Part shown: piece by piece, positions 32,439 to 40,982 of the stretch
Position numbering within the stretch: the first letter of the stretch is position 1
How the letters are laid out: every line of letters starts with the position of its first letter
DNA from: Phascolarctobacterium_A sp902463975
Lineage (GTDB): Bacteria > Bacillota > Negativicutes > Acidaminococcales > Acidaminococcaceae
Reading direction: 5' to 3'
Length of the DNA stretch: 63,639 nt
NCBI RefSeq assembly: GCF_902463975.1
Contig: NZ_CABQHJ010000013.1
Span: 1 to 63,639, forward strand
The notes under the pieces: model-generated
Seen by the model: the letters and a program-made list of their open reading frames with translations, nothing else
Told to the model about the DNA's origin: nothing
Database searches by the model: none
Program-made: the position numbers and the translations under genes

Positions 32439-32470
32439 CAAGCCAAAAGTACTCGATGTACTTTTGCTTG
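32439..32470. promoter_or_regulatory. Inverted repeat overlapping the -35 (possible operator)
   Basis: CAAG-C-CAAAAGTAC and GTACTTTTG-CTTG pair over 13 positions around TCGAT with one bulged C. The right arm enters the -35 element TTGACG of the next promoter, so a bound regulator could block it. Confidence 0.45.
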
Positions 32471-32495
32471 ACGGGGGGGGACAACGTGCTATAAT
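32468..32495 (+). promoter_or_regulatory. Promoter with G8 tract in its spacer
   Basis: TTGACG (32468-32473) and TATAAT (32490-32495) are separated by 16 bases. The spacer side of the -35 is a run of eight G (32473-32480). Loss or gain of one G by slippage would change the spacing to 15 or 17. It reads toward the cobalamin riboswitch about 180 bases downstream. Confidence 0.65.
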
Positions 32496-32680
32496 TCTAG
32501 CAGTGACTAATTATGTAATTAAAGTTATTGCAAAATAAGAAAAAAGCCAATATACATAATTAACAATTTAGAGAGCTTTACATGTAAGTATTTTCCTCTT
32601 TGAGGAACTGAAAACACTGCATGATATATTGTTATAAAATTTAAGAACCTAACGAGAGAACAAGAGAATAAAAGCGTATC

Positions 32681-32850
32681 AGGTGTATTTATACTTAATA
32701 GGTAAACAGGTGCAAAACCTGTGCTGTCCCGCAGCTGTAATGTGGAGCTGGCCTTATATAGTCACTGGGAAACCGGGAAGACAAGGCTGGCAGTGAAGCA
32801 GAGCCAGAAGAACTGCCTGATATAGGGCCTTTAAAACAACCTGCGATGGA
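32681..32850 (+). promoter_or_regulatory. Cobalamin (B12) riboswitch
   Basis: Recognisable parts in order: AGGTGTATTTATACTTAATA, TAGGTAAACAGGTGCAAAACC, CTGTCCCGCAGCTGTAATG, GTCACTGGGAAACCGGGAAG and the B12 box AGCCAGAAGAACTGCC (about 32802-32817). The terminator at 32878 is its probable output. High cobalamin should shut down the uptake operon. Confidence 0.95.
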
Positions 32851-32877
32851 CAGGATTGTGCTTTCCCGGAGATAAGT

Positions 32878-32916
32878 GCGTCTTGCTGTTACAGAACGGC
32901 AAGACGCTTTTATTTT
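32878..32916 (+). terminator. Riboswitch terminator
   Basis: GCGTCTTGC and GCAAGACGC form a perfect stem around a 12-base loop, followed by TTTTATTTT. Confidence 0.9.
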
Positions 32917-33059
32917 AACTGCGATATTTGCATGAAGTGTATTTATTATTCTTGCATATTAACGTCTGACAAGCGGAACAAGGATAGCTTGGTCAGATGC
33001 TTTTATGAAAATAGATTTTGTCCCAGTATGCTCAAGAATTACGAGAGAAAGGAGGAGCT

Positions 33060-33464
33060 ATGAAAAGGATATTTATGCTGCTGACCTTAATTTTGGCGCT
33101 GATGTGCCCAGCACTTGCCGGTGCTGCGGAGGTATCAAGTGACAAAATGATTTTGGACTGGACAACATCCAAGGTATGGGTTAACGGCGGTGAGCTGTGT
33201 GTAACAGGCACTTTTGTCAATAAGCGCAGTGATTTGACTATCACCAAGCTGAATGACTTTATTATGCGTGTGACCTACACAGATAAAAATGGCGAGCAGA
33301 AGCAGTTTACCGGCAGACCGGTAAAGTTTCCGCTGTGCAAAATTCCTGCCAATGGTTCGCGTAAGCTGAATCTTAACTTTGGCAAATTTGCTGACGAAAG
33401 CGTTGGCAACTGGGTAACGGCGCAGACCTATACGTTTACGTATATTAACGGTGCGCGGTTCTGA
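33060..33464 (+). CDS. Small secreted protein of the B12 operon
   Basis: The 134-residue product begins with a clear signal peptide (KRIFMLLTLILALMCPALAGA), so it is exported to the periplasm or outer membrane. The mature part is rich in beta strands: KVWVNGGELCVTGTFVNKR, then IMRVTYTDKNGEQKQF and a C-terminal TYTFTYINGARF. I do not recognise a family. Two cysteines (in ELCVTG and FPLCKIP) could form a disulfide. It is the first gene after the cobalamin riboswitch and precedes the BtuB-like receptor by about 90 bases, so a role in cobalamin capture or transfer is a fair guess. The ATG at 33060 follows GAAAGGAGGAGCT. Confidence 0.7.
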   Translation: MKRIFMLLTLILALMCPALAGAAEVSSDKMILDWTTSKVWVNGGELCVTGTFVNKRSDLTITKLNDFIMRVTYTDKNGEQKQFTGRPVKFPLCKIPANGSRKLNLNFGKFADESVGNWVTAQTYTFTYINGARF

Positions 33465-33555
33465 TAATGTTTTTGATGAGTAAAGCATTTTTTGTGCTCT
33501 CAAAATGAATATGTGAATGTTTGTCGACATTCATAACAATCTAAGAAAGAAGTGT

Positions 33556-35859
33556 ATGAGTAACATGAAGAGAAGATATACAGCTACGGCTGCGATGATG
33601 ATGGTAATGGGCCTGTGCGCAAGCGCAAGCGCAGCATATGACGAAAACTTGAACGATTATACCCTGGATACAATTGTAGTAGAGGCTGACGCAATTAAAA
33701 ATAAGTTCGGCGATACTATTACTGAGCAGTCCTATTATCGTACCGGTGGTGACGTTAAGGTTATTACCCGTGAAGAAATCGAAAAACGTCATTATACGGA
33801 TGTAACGGAAGCAATTAAGCGTATTCCTGGTGTAACCTTCCAAAATTGTGGTTATCGTGGTGGCGAATATGGCTATAACTCTTTTAATAATAGTATGTCC
33901 ATTAATGGCGACAGTCGTGTAATCATTTTGGTTGATGGTCGTCGTATTGATAATTCCACGAGTACACGTTTTGGTAGTACAACTAATGGTGGCACCAGAA
34001 CTATGGCAGACTTAAATCAGGTTATAAGCGTTGAAGCTGTTGATAAAATTGAGGTTATTAAAGGACCTGGTGCTTCTGTATATGGTGCTGATGCAACTGG
34101 TGGTGTAATCAATATTATTACTCGCAAGGGCGGACAGGAAAATAAAGGCTCTATTGATCTTGCAACTGGTTCTTGGCATAAACATATTTATAATTTAAGC
34201 TATTCAGGTAGCGCAGGTAATGATGGCTCTTGGCATTATTTTGTATCAGCTAATAGAAATATGGCTAGCAATAGCAAATATAAAGATGGCGTAACTGGAA
34301 ATAATTATACATACGAAGGTACAAATTATAAAGAAGAGGGCGTTAACCTTCGTGTTGATAAAGATTTTAATGAAAAACAAAATTTAAAAATATGGTATGA
34401 TCACCAAAACGGCAAAGACGGCTATCCTATTACTGCTCGTAATTATAAGTATTGGAGTCAGGAAGGTTGGGATCAGACTCTAGATAATCTTAATAAAGTT
34501 CCAAAGAAGGATAATCCTGGCTATCGTAATTTCTTCTCGCTAGATGCTTTATGCGGTTCTTATAATTCTTACAAAAGTAATGATGTAGATGTCACGTTTA
34601 CATTTGATAAGGACAACGGTATGGATAGCTTCATCAGAGTCTATAATCAAAATCATCATTATTGGGGGCGCGACGTTTATCCTGATTGGGAAAAAGGTTG
34701 GGGTTTTCCTGATAATCCTAATTTTAAGGACTTTATGGCAACGCAAGGACCGTTTGATATGTCTCCGACAAGAATAAGAAATGAAAAAAATCGTGGTGTG
34801 CAGCTGCAGTATGGCAAGTCTGTTGGTGTCAATGATTTGTTAGCTTCATTAACGTATGATAAAGCTAAAACCTATACACGTTCTTATAAAAGGGCTGATA
34901 AGGTATGGAAGACCGCTATAGTTGAACGTGATAGCATTTTAGGCTTCGTACAAGATAAAGTACATATTAATGATAAATGGGATTTAACGCCTGCTATTAG
35001 ATATTCACATTACGGAACTTTTGATAATACGTCTGAAGACGGTTCTGCTAGTAGCGTTAATAATAGCTCTTCTTCTACAATCACTCCCACAATTAATACA
35101 CAATATGCTTTTGATGATACTATGAGTGCATATTTTGGTTGGACGAAGGTATATAGACCTGTAAAAGCCGGCGATTTGAGCTTGCAGGATAATAAATTAT
35201 GGAACGGCATGAAGCTGGAAGACGAAAAAGGTGATGTGTGGACTTTTGGCCTGCGTAAAGATATTTCGGATAAAACTAGTCTTGCAGTACATTATGATTG
35301 GACGAATATGTCTAATGCTGTAACTAGCTATTCTGTAATGACGAAAATTGTAAATAATGTACCTCAATATGAAAATAGAGCAGTAAACGCAAAAGAAACC
35401 AAAAAATCCTTTAATATTACAGCTGACCATAAATTTGACGAACATTGGAATCTTGGTCTCAGCTATACACATATGAAGGATAAATGGAAAGCTAAAAACG
35501 GCATGGATTTTGATCCAGATATTAGCTTGGATAAGAATTATAATGTTAACGCATTAATTAACTCCTATCGTCCTGCTAATTATTATAGTGCTAACCTTTC
35601 TTACGAAAATGGCAGATGGTATACTGGCCTTTTAGCTAACTTATATAGCGGTTGCGATACATCGTTGTATACAAGTAGCAGTTTCTTGGTGTTTGATTGG
35701 AATCTTAACTATGAGGTTAATAAAGATTTAACAGCTTATATTACTGTGAATAACCTTACTAATGAGGCATATGAAAATACTGCTTTGTATACCTATGGTC
35801 CTGGCGCTGCACCGCAGCCTGGCCGTTGCATCATGGTTGGTATGAAATACAGCTTCTAA
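33556..35859 (+). CDS. TonB-dependent outer-membrane receptor, BtuB-like
   Basis: The 767-residue protein has a signal peptide, then a TonB box (LDTIVVEA, just after the cleavage site), a plug domain (VITREEIEKRHYTDVTEAIK to GGVINIITRKGG, about residues 70-195) and a 22-strand barrel ending in the C-terminal aromatic signature GMKYSF. Such receptors bring substrates through the outer membrane with TonB energy. Control by the cobalamin riboswitch and the neighbouring BtuFCD genes indicate cobalamin or another corrinoid. Its codons are AT-richer than its neighbours (AAT, GAT, TTA), which may reflect faster change at surface loops or transfer. TonB-ExbBD are not in this window. Confidence 0.92.
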   Translation: MSNMKRRYTATAAMMMVMGLCASASAAYDENLNDYTLDTIVVEADAIKNKFGDTITEQSYYRTGGDVKVITREEIEKRHYTDVTEAIKRIPGVTFQNCGYRGGEYGYNSFNNSMSINGDSRVIILVDGRRIDNSTSTRFGSTTNGGTRTMADLNQVISVEAVDKIEVIKGPGASVYGADATGGVINIITRKGGQENKGSIDLATGSWHKHIYNLSYSGSAGNDGSWHYFVSANRNMASNSKYKDGVTGNNYTYEGTNYKEEGVNLRVDKDFNEKQNLKIWYDHQNGKDGYPITARNYKYWSQEGWDQTLDNLNKVPKKDNPGYRNFFSLDALCGSYNSYKSNDVDVTFTFDKDNGMDSFIRVYNQNHHYWGRDVYPDWEKGWGFPDNPNFKDFMATQGPFDMSPTRIRNEKNRGVQLQYGKSVGVNDLLASLTYDKAKTYTRSYKRADKVWKTAIVERDSILGFVQDKVHINDKWDLTPAIRYSHYGTFDNTSEDGSASSVNNSSSSTITPTINTQYAFDDTMSAYFGWTKVYRPVKAGDLSLQDNKLWNGMKLEDEKGDVWTFGLRKDISDKTSLAVHYDWTNMSNAVTSYSVMTKIVNNVPQYENRAVNAKETKKSFNITADHKFDEHWNLGLSYTHMKDKWKAKNGMDFDPDISLDKNYNVNALINSYRPANYYSANLSYENGRWYTGLLANLYSGCDTSLYTSSSFLVFDWNLNYEVNKDLTAYITVNNLTNEAYENTALYTYGPGAAPQPGRCIMVGMKYSF

Positions 35860-35894
35860 CTTTTAACTGATACATCATACTCTATCTCTTTTTA

Positions 35895-35930
35895 GGCAAA
35901 GCACTACTGCTGGCGCAGTAGTGCTTTGCC
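35895..35930 (+). other. Perfect 16-bp hairpin between receptor and btuF
   Basis: GGCAAAGCACTACTGC and GCAGTAGTGCTTTGCC pair perfectly around TGGC. No T-run follows on the plus strand. It may stabilise the receptor mRNA or cause partial termination, giving more receptor than ABC transporter. Confidence 0.7.
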
Positions 35931-35956
35931 ATATTCTTACTAAAACGAGGAAGTAA

Positions 35957-37006
35957 ATGAAAAAAATATTAACAGGGGTGCTGCTGGGCGTTTGCTTGTT
36001 GCTCACCGGCTGTGAACGCAACATCTTTACTCTGCCGGTAAAGGAAAACCCCGAAGCGCTATTGCGCTTTAACCAACCGGTAGAATATGCTTATAATCCT
36101 GCGCACTACCCCGTAACTATCGAAAATTACAATACTCAGGGCGAGCCTGAGCAGATGACATATACAAAGCCGCCGCAGCGAGTGGTGGCTGTCTGGCAAA
36201 ACAGCATTGAAACACTGTTGGCTTTGGGTGTGGGTGACCGCATTATTGCCGGTAACGGCGTGCCGGACAAAAAGTTTTTCCGCAAGGAATATCAGGAGCA
36301 GTACAGCAAAATCCCTTACACCGGACTGCAGCTTTTAGACCTGGAAACAACCATGATGCTCAAGCCTGATTTAATTGTAGGCTGGCATTCAACGTTTGCC
36401 TCGAAGGTGCTGCGGCGCCCCACTGATTTCTGGCATAAGCGCGGCGTAAACACCTTTATCGCACGCTCCTCTATGATTGATGCGAAACCGCGTACTTTGG
36501 CAAACGAATACAAGGATATTTTAGACTTAGGCAAAATCTTTGACAAAAATGAAAGAGCGCAGCAGCTTGTAGGGCAGATGCAGCAGGAGGTTAACTTTGC
36601 AATCAGTCAGGCTGCTTCATACAAAAAGCGTCCGCGTGCTCTGGTGCTGGAATTCATGGGCAAGGAGCCGACAGTTTATGGCGAAAAATCGCTGGCAGGA
36701 AATATCGTCAAAGAGCTGCATGGTGAACTTTTGGCTGAAAAACAGCGCGCTATTGGTCTGGAGCAGGTTGTAGAGCTTGATCCGGATGTTATTTTTGTGG
36801 TGGTAACAGAATTTAACTACGGACGCGAGCAGGATGTGCTGGACCGCGTTAATAAGCACAAGGCACTCAAGCATCTTCGCTGTGTGCAGCAGGGACGTGT
36901 GATTGCTTTGCCGCTGTACAGTATTTACAGCTCAGGCGTGCGCACCTATGATGGCATAAAAATTATTGCGACCGGAATGTACCCGGATTTGTATAAGGAG
37001 AAATAA
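35957..37006 (+). CDS. btuF: Cobalamin ABC transporter, substrate-binding lipoprotein
   Basis: The 349-residue protein has a lipoprotein signal with lipobox LLTGC (Cys at residue 19) and the two-lobed class III binding-protein fold typical of BtuF/FhuD: PQRVVAVWQNSIETLLALGV near residue 75 and MMLKPDLIVGW near residue 133, joined by a long helix, then VVELDPDVIFVVVTEF in the C-terminal lobe. It would bind cobalamin in the periplasm and deliver it to BtuCD. Binding of heme or siderophore is typical of relatives, but the riboswitch makes a corrinoid likely. It is separated by two bases from btuC. Confidence 0.88.
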   Translation: MKKILTGVLLGVCLLLTGCERNIFTLPVKENPEALLRFNQPVEYAYNPAHYPVTIENYNTQGEPEQMTYTKPPQRVVAVWQNSIETLLALGVGDRIIAGNGVPDKKFFRKEYQEQYSKIPYTGLQLLDLETTMMLKPDLIVGWHSTFASKVLRRPTDFWHKRGVNTFIARSSMIDAKPRTLANEYKDILDLGKIFDKNERAQQLVGQMQQEVNFAISQAASYKKRPRALVLEFMGKEPTVYGEKSLAGNIVKELHGELLAEKQRAIGLEQVVELDPDVIFVVVTEFNYGREQDVLDRVNKHKALKHLRCVQQGRVIALPLYSIYSSGVRTYDGIKIIATGMYPDLYKEK

Positions 37007-37008
37007 TT

Positions 37009-38064
37009 ATGGTTGATTTTTTGAAAAAGCAGGGGTACTTATTCATCTGTCTGGCCTTGCTTATCCTGTTGGTAGTTGCTTTGTTTTGGGCGCTGTCAAT
37101 CGGTACGGTCAAGCTGCCGTTGGTAAATATTTATAATGCAGTTGTAGAGCAGCTGTTTAGCGGACAGCCTATCGAAGGTGTTGACCGCGGACCGGTGCAT
37201 GATATTATCTGGCTGCTGCGTTTGCCGCGTCTGGTACTGGCTGCCTTAGTGGGTATGGGTCTTTCGGTTTGCGGTGTTATCATGCAGGCTGTAGTAAAAA
37301 ACCCCTTGGCGGACCCATATATTCTGGGCATTTCCTCCGGTGCTTCGCTTGGTGCAACGGCAGCAATTCTGCTGGGTATCGGCATGGCGCTGGGTGAAAA
37401 TTTTGTCGGCATTGCAGCCTTTATCGGTGCCTTTGCTATGTCGCTGGGCGTACTGTTTATCTCTAACCTGGGCGGACGCAGCAATTCCGTTAAGCTGCTT
37501 TTGGCAGGCATGGCGCTGAGCGCAGTCTGCGGTGCTTTTTCCAGCTTTATCGTTTACTTTGCCAATAATAAGGAGGGCATGCAGACTATTGCCTACTGGA
37601 TGATGGGCAGCTTTGCCGGTGCCAAGTGGGAAACACTGGCAGTTATCGGACCAATCGTAGTGTTGGCAGTAATGTTCTTCTGGACGCAGAGCCGTATGCT
37701 CAACCTGATGCTTTTAGGTGATGAATCTGCGTTGACCTTGGGAACTGATTTACATATTTACAGACAGATTTATCTGCTTGTAAGCTCTCTTATCGTAGGC
37801 TTTGTAGTATACGCTGCAGGTATGGTAGGTTTTGTCGGCTTGGTAGTACCGCACGTTATCCGTATGCTGGTAGGCACCGACCATAAAAAACTGATACCTG
37901 TTTCCGCTTTGACCGGTGCAGTATTTTTGGTAATTGCGGATGGTCTTTGCCGTGTAATTATTCCGCGTACCGAGCTGCCAATCGGTATTTTGATATCCTT
38001 AATCGGCGCGCCCTGCTTCGTTTACCTGATGATTAAGAAAACCTATGGCTTTGGAGGTAACTGA
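37009..38064 (+). CDS. btuC: Cobalamin ABC transporter permease
   Basis: The 351-residue FecCD-family permease has about ten membrane helices. Family signatures are RLPRLVLAALVGMGLSVCGV near residue 68, NPLADPYILGISSGASLGA near residue 96 and the coupling-helix region GLVVPHVIRMLVGTDHK near residue 278. It starts two bases after btuF and ends two bases before btuD, so the three are translated from one message. It moves the cobalamin released by BtuF across the inner membrane. Confidence 0.93.
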   Translation: MVDFLKKQGYLFICLALLILLVVALFWALSIGTVKLPLVNIYNAVVEQLFSGQPIEGVDRGPVHDIIWLLRLPRLVLAALVGMGLSVCGVIMQAVVKNPLADPYILGISSGASLGATAAILLGIGMALGENFVGIAAFIGAFAMSLGVLFISNLGGRSNSVKLLLAGMALSAVCGAFSSFIVYFANNKEGMQTIAYWMMGSFAGAKWETLAVIGPIVVLAVMFFWTQSRMLNLMLLGDESALTLGTDLHIYRQIYLLVSSLIVGFVVYAAGMVGFVGLVVPHVIRMLVGTDHKKLIPVSALTGAVFLVIADGLCRVIIPRTELPIGILISLIGAPCFVYLMIKKTYGFGGN

Positions 38065-38066
38065 TA

Positions 38067-38840
38067 ATGGAAATTTTAGCAGAAGCAGTAAAAATGGCCT
38101 TCGGACCAAAGGAAATTCTTAAAGGAATAGATTTCAGCCTGCATAATAAGGAATTTGTGGGCATTATCGGGCCTAACGGCAGCGGTAAAAGTACCTTTCT
38201 GAAATGCGTTTACCGTGTGCAGAAGCCTACAGATGGTAAAATTACCTTCAACGGAACGCCGTTGGACGAGCTTTCCTATCGTGAATCGGCACTGCAGCTG
38301 GCAGTAGTAGCACAGCATAATGTTTACAGCTTTGATTTTTCGGTGCTGGAGGTTGTGCTGATGGGACGTTCGCCGCACAAGAAAATGCTGGAGCGTGATA
38401 ATCTTAACGATTATCGCATCGCGCGCGAAGCGTTGGCGACTGTAGGTCTGGCGGACTTCGAAGAACGCAGTTTTGCGACATTGAGCGGTGGCGAGCAGCA
38501 GCGTGTAATTTTGGCGCGTGCACTGACGCAGCAGACGGAATGCCTGGTGTTGGATGAACCGACGAACCATCTGGATATTAAGTACCAGCTGCAGATTATG
38601 GATATTGTAAAATCACTTGATTTGACTGTTGTGGCAGCAGTCCATGACTTGAATATCGCAGCGATGTATTGCGACCGTCTTGTAGCAATTAAGGACGGAC
38701 AGATTGTGGGTATGGGAACTCCGCGTGAGCTGTTGACGGAAAAGTTTATTTATGATATGTATGAGGTGCGCTGCAGAGTGGATGAGGAAAAGTCTACGGG
38801 ACGTATAAATATTGTGTATCTGCCTCAACATTGGCAGTAG
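38067..38840 (+). CDS. btuD: Cobalamin ABC transporter ATP-binding protein
   Basis: The 257-residue ATPase has P-loop GPNGSGKST (near residues 34-42), Q-loop AVVAQHNVYSF, signature LSGGEQQR, Walker B CLVLDEPTNHLD and a switch His in AAVHDLN. It forms BtuC2D2 with the permease encoded immediately upstream. The stop is followed by 100 noncoding bases with a TATAAT at 38910-38915, which may start a separate message for the following genes. Confidence 0.94.
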   Translation: MEILAEAVKMAFGPKEILKGIDFSLHNKEFVGIIGPNGSGKSTFLKCVYRVQKPTDGKITFNGTPLDELSYRESALQLAVVAQHNVYSFDFSVLEVVLMGRSPHKKMLERDNLNDYRIAREALATVGLADFEERSFATLSGGEQQRVILARALTQQTECLVLDEPTNHLDIKYQLQIMDIVKSLDLTVVAAVHDLNIAAMYCDRLVAIKDGQIVGMGTPRELLTEKFIYDMYEVRCRVDEEKSTGRINIVYLPQHWQ

Positions 38841-38941
38841 GACGGCGGCGGATAAGGCACCATCTGCGGCTTTACAGCCACTCGAAGTATTTTAAGTTTT
38901 TTGACCTACTATAATATTTTTTCTGTTCAAGGAGGGTTAAA

Positions 38942-40141
38942 ATGAAAAAGCTTTTATTGATTCCGGCATTCATGGCCATGTTTTTTGCCGGCAGCGTAGC
39001 AGCTCCTGCTGCTTTCGCTGCTCAGCCTGCACCGCCGCAGGAAAGCAAAATGATGCTGCCGCCGCCCAAGGACGGCAAGCGTCCGCCGATGCCGCCGCGC
39101 ATGCGCCGGCCGCAGTTTTCCAATGCAGAGGCTGCGGAAAAACTGCAGTCCGCATATGGCTACCGTTATTCTGATATGCTGCGACTGTTAAATATCGGCC
39201 ACAGCTATGGCGATATGAATACAGCCTGCTTGTATGCATATCTTTCCGGTGAGCCGGTAGAAAAGGTGCTGCAGCTGCGCCAGCCTGCAACCTGGGGCAG
39301 GGTGCGTGCGCAGCTGGGGCTTACGCCTAAGCTGTATGCCGAAAAATACATGGAATATCAGGCAAGCTATCTGCCTGCCGACAGCTTGGTAGACAGAGAA
39401 ACGGCGCTGAAATATCTGCGTCAGGGTTATCCGTTAGGCGATATTCAGCAGGCTGCCAAGCTGGCTAAGGAAAGCGGCAAAACGTTGGCACAGGTGCTGC
39501 CAATGCGCACTGTTACATGTGATTGGGAGCAGGTTAAGGCAAAGCTGGGCTTGCAGCAGGAAGCAAAACAGGACAAGCCTTTCGTCTTCAGAGGACGCGG
39601 TCAGCGTAGCGGTGCAGGCTTTGCCGGCTTGCATACACGTAACATGACGGCAGAAAGAGCTGCAAAGATTTTCCACGCTGATTATCTTTTTGATGAAGCA
39701 GAGCTGCTGCCGTTGTACGAAAAATATGGTTTTGAAGGCTTGGAGGATATCTGTCTGCATGCCTACATGAGTAAAAAAACGCTGCAGGAAATTATTGACC
39801 TGCGCGATAAATATTCCTGGGAGCGTATGAAATATGTGCTTGGCTTAACACCGCAGGTATATTTTGACCGTTGCGTGGATTATCAGGCGCGCCGTCTGGC
39901 TGAACGTATGGATATCCCGCAGAAGGTAACGAAGAAATATATGCATATGGGCTACGCAATGCATCATATCAACAGTGCTTATCTGCTGGCACAAAAGGCC
40001 GGTATGGATATCAAAGAGGTTATCGATTTGAAGACGCCGAAGAATTCCTGGCAGGATGTGGCGCTGAAAATCGGTCTGACTGTTGAAGATTGCCGGGAGG
40101 TTAAGAGCAAAATCAGCAAGGACTTTGGTAGGCATGAATGA
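38942..40141 (+). CDS. Exported protein with duplicated helical repeats
   Basis: The 399-residue protein has a signal peptide (residues 1-27), a Pro/Met/Arg-rich linker (PPPKDGKRPPMPPRMRRP) and a mature part made of two long repeats (about residues 60-205 and 230-395). Each long repeat contains two shorter helical units that end in W-x-x-V/M-x-x-x-LGL-type segments: WGRVRAQLGLTPKLY, WEQVKAKLGL, WERMKYVLGLTPQVY and WQDVALKIGLT. The first and third units are followed by a matching helix EYQASYL/DYQARRL. I do not recognise the family. It overlaps the CGGC gene by four bases and follows the cobalamin transporter, so it is probably envelope-located and part of this unit. Confidence 0.75.
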   Translation: MKKLLLIPAFMAMFFAGSVAAPAAFAAQPAPPQESKMMLPPPKDGKRPPMPPRMRRPQFSNAEAAEKLQSAYGYRYSDMLRLLNIGHSYGDMNTACLYAYLSGEPVEKVLQLRQPATWGRVRAQLGLTPKLYAEKYMEYQASYLPADSLVDRETALKYLRQGYPLGDIQQAAKLAKESGKTLAQVLPMRTVTCDWEQVKAKLGLQQEAKQDKPFVFRGRGQRSGAGFAGLHTRNMTAERAAKIFHADYLFDEAELLPLYEKYGFEGLEDICLHAYMSKKTLQEIIDLRDKYSWERMKYVLGLTPQVYFDRCVDYQARRLAERMDIPQKVTKKYMHMGYAMHHINSAYLLAQKAGMDIKEVIDLKTPKNSWQDVALKIGLTVEDCREVKSKISKDFGRHE

Positions 40142-40494
40142 AACGTATTGTAATTTTACGCTGCTTGAGTTCCAATGATGTATGCACAGGTGCAGGCTGC
40201 ATGCGTGCTTTCAATACAAAAAGCGGTGCCTTCGCCAGATATGGTGAGGAACCGCTGGAGCTGGAGGCCTTTTGGAGCTGTAATGGTTGCGAAGACTGCC
40301 GATTGAAGCATCAGGATGGCATAGAAGAAAAGCTGGAGCGTATTATAGGCCTGAAGCCTGATGCAGTGCATGTTGGTGTCTGCGTCAAGCAGCACACGGA
40401 TAATGGCGATGAGGTTACCTGCAAAACTATTGCAGAAATTTGCGAGCGCTTGCAGGCTTCCGGACTGACGATTGTGGAAGGTACGCATAGATGA
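40138..40494 (+). CDS. CGGC-domain protein
   Basis: The 118-residue cysteine-rich protein fits the CGGC family: an N-terminal IVILRCLSSNDVCTGAGC, a central CNGCEDC (the family CGGC box with Asn in the second place) and a C-terminal VHVGVCVKQH. Family members are predicted metal or cofactor binders of unknown function. Eight cysteines in 118 residues suggest metal or iron-sulfur binding. It starts by ATGA overlap with the preceding gene and ends by ATGA overlap with the following acetyltransferase, so the three are translationally coupled. Confidence 0.8.
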   Translation: MKRIVILRCLSSNDVCTGAGCMRAFNTKSGAFARYGEEPLELEAFWSCNGCEDCRLKHQDGIEEKLERIIGLKPDAVHVGVCVKQHTDNGDEVTCKTIAEICERLQASGLTIVEGTHR

Positions 40495-40898
40495 ATGTAC
40501 GTAGATTTGTAGAATACAACTCCTATAATGAGGCCGAAATTATGGCGTTATATAGTAGTGTTGGCTGGAGTAATTATACCAATAATCCGGCAATGCTAAG
40601 GCAAGCTTATAAGAATTCACTTTATGTTTTAGCGGCCTATGCCGATGATAAGCTCGTGGGGATACTCCGTGTTGTCGGTGATGGTGCTTCCGTAGTTTTT
40701 CTGCAGGATTTAATAGTACTGCCGGAATTTCAGCGTCATGGTATTGGCTCACAGCTTATGCGGAAGGTTATGGAAAAGTATGCCGACGTTTATCAGCTAC
40801 AGCTCCTTACAGAAGCAAGTGAAAAAAATATTGCTTTTTATGAATATCTTGGCTTAAAAAGAGTCGAAAAGTATGGTTGCTGCGCTTTTATAAGATGA
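40491..40898 (+). CDS. GNAT family N-acetyltransferase
   Basis: The 135-residue protein has the acetyl-CoA binding motif A (LIVLPEFQRHGIGSQLMRKV, near residues 74-93) and motif B (FYEYLGLKRVEKYG). It would transfer an acetyl group to an amine of an unknown small molecule or protein. It is the last gene of the coupled trio after btuD. The closest named type is the YhbS/ElaA-like single-domain GNAT; nothing in the sequence defines the substrate. Confidence 0.88.
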   Translation: MNVRRFVEYNSYNEAEIMALYSSVGWSNYTNNPAMLRQAYKNSLYVLAAYADDKLVGILRVVGDGASVVFLQDLIVLPEFQRHGIGSQLMRKVMEKYADVYQLQLLTEASEKNIAFYEYLGLKRVEKYGCCAFIR

Positions 40899-40982
40899 AG
40901 ATGGTATAGTCAGCTATAAGCTGTAAGTAATGTAACACTATCATAATAAATCAAAGTAAATAAGATAATTTTTGCAAACTTT

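Larger units (their letters stand above)
31943..32467. other. Noncoding stretch with repeats and a gene remnant
   Basis: No intact gene is seen. Contents: an interrupted GGGGC/GCCCC stem after leuA (31993-32050); three copies of AAGGGAAAGA-like sequence (about 32097-32150); a remnant of a ribbon-helix-helix protein (32152-32262) that includes a strong hairpin GCAAACGCCGC/GGCGGCGATTTGC; an intrinsic terminator (32379-32412); and two palindromes, AGGTACC-AAA-GGTACCT (32421-32437) and a longer one overlapping the next promoter (32439-32470). Confidence 0.6.

Noticed and set aside
35895..35930. Intrinsic terminator after the TonB receptor
   Set aside because: Neither strand has a T-run behind the stem; it is reported as a hairpin of unknown role.
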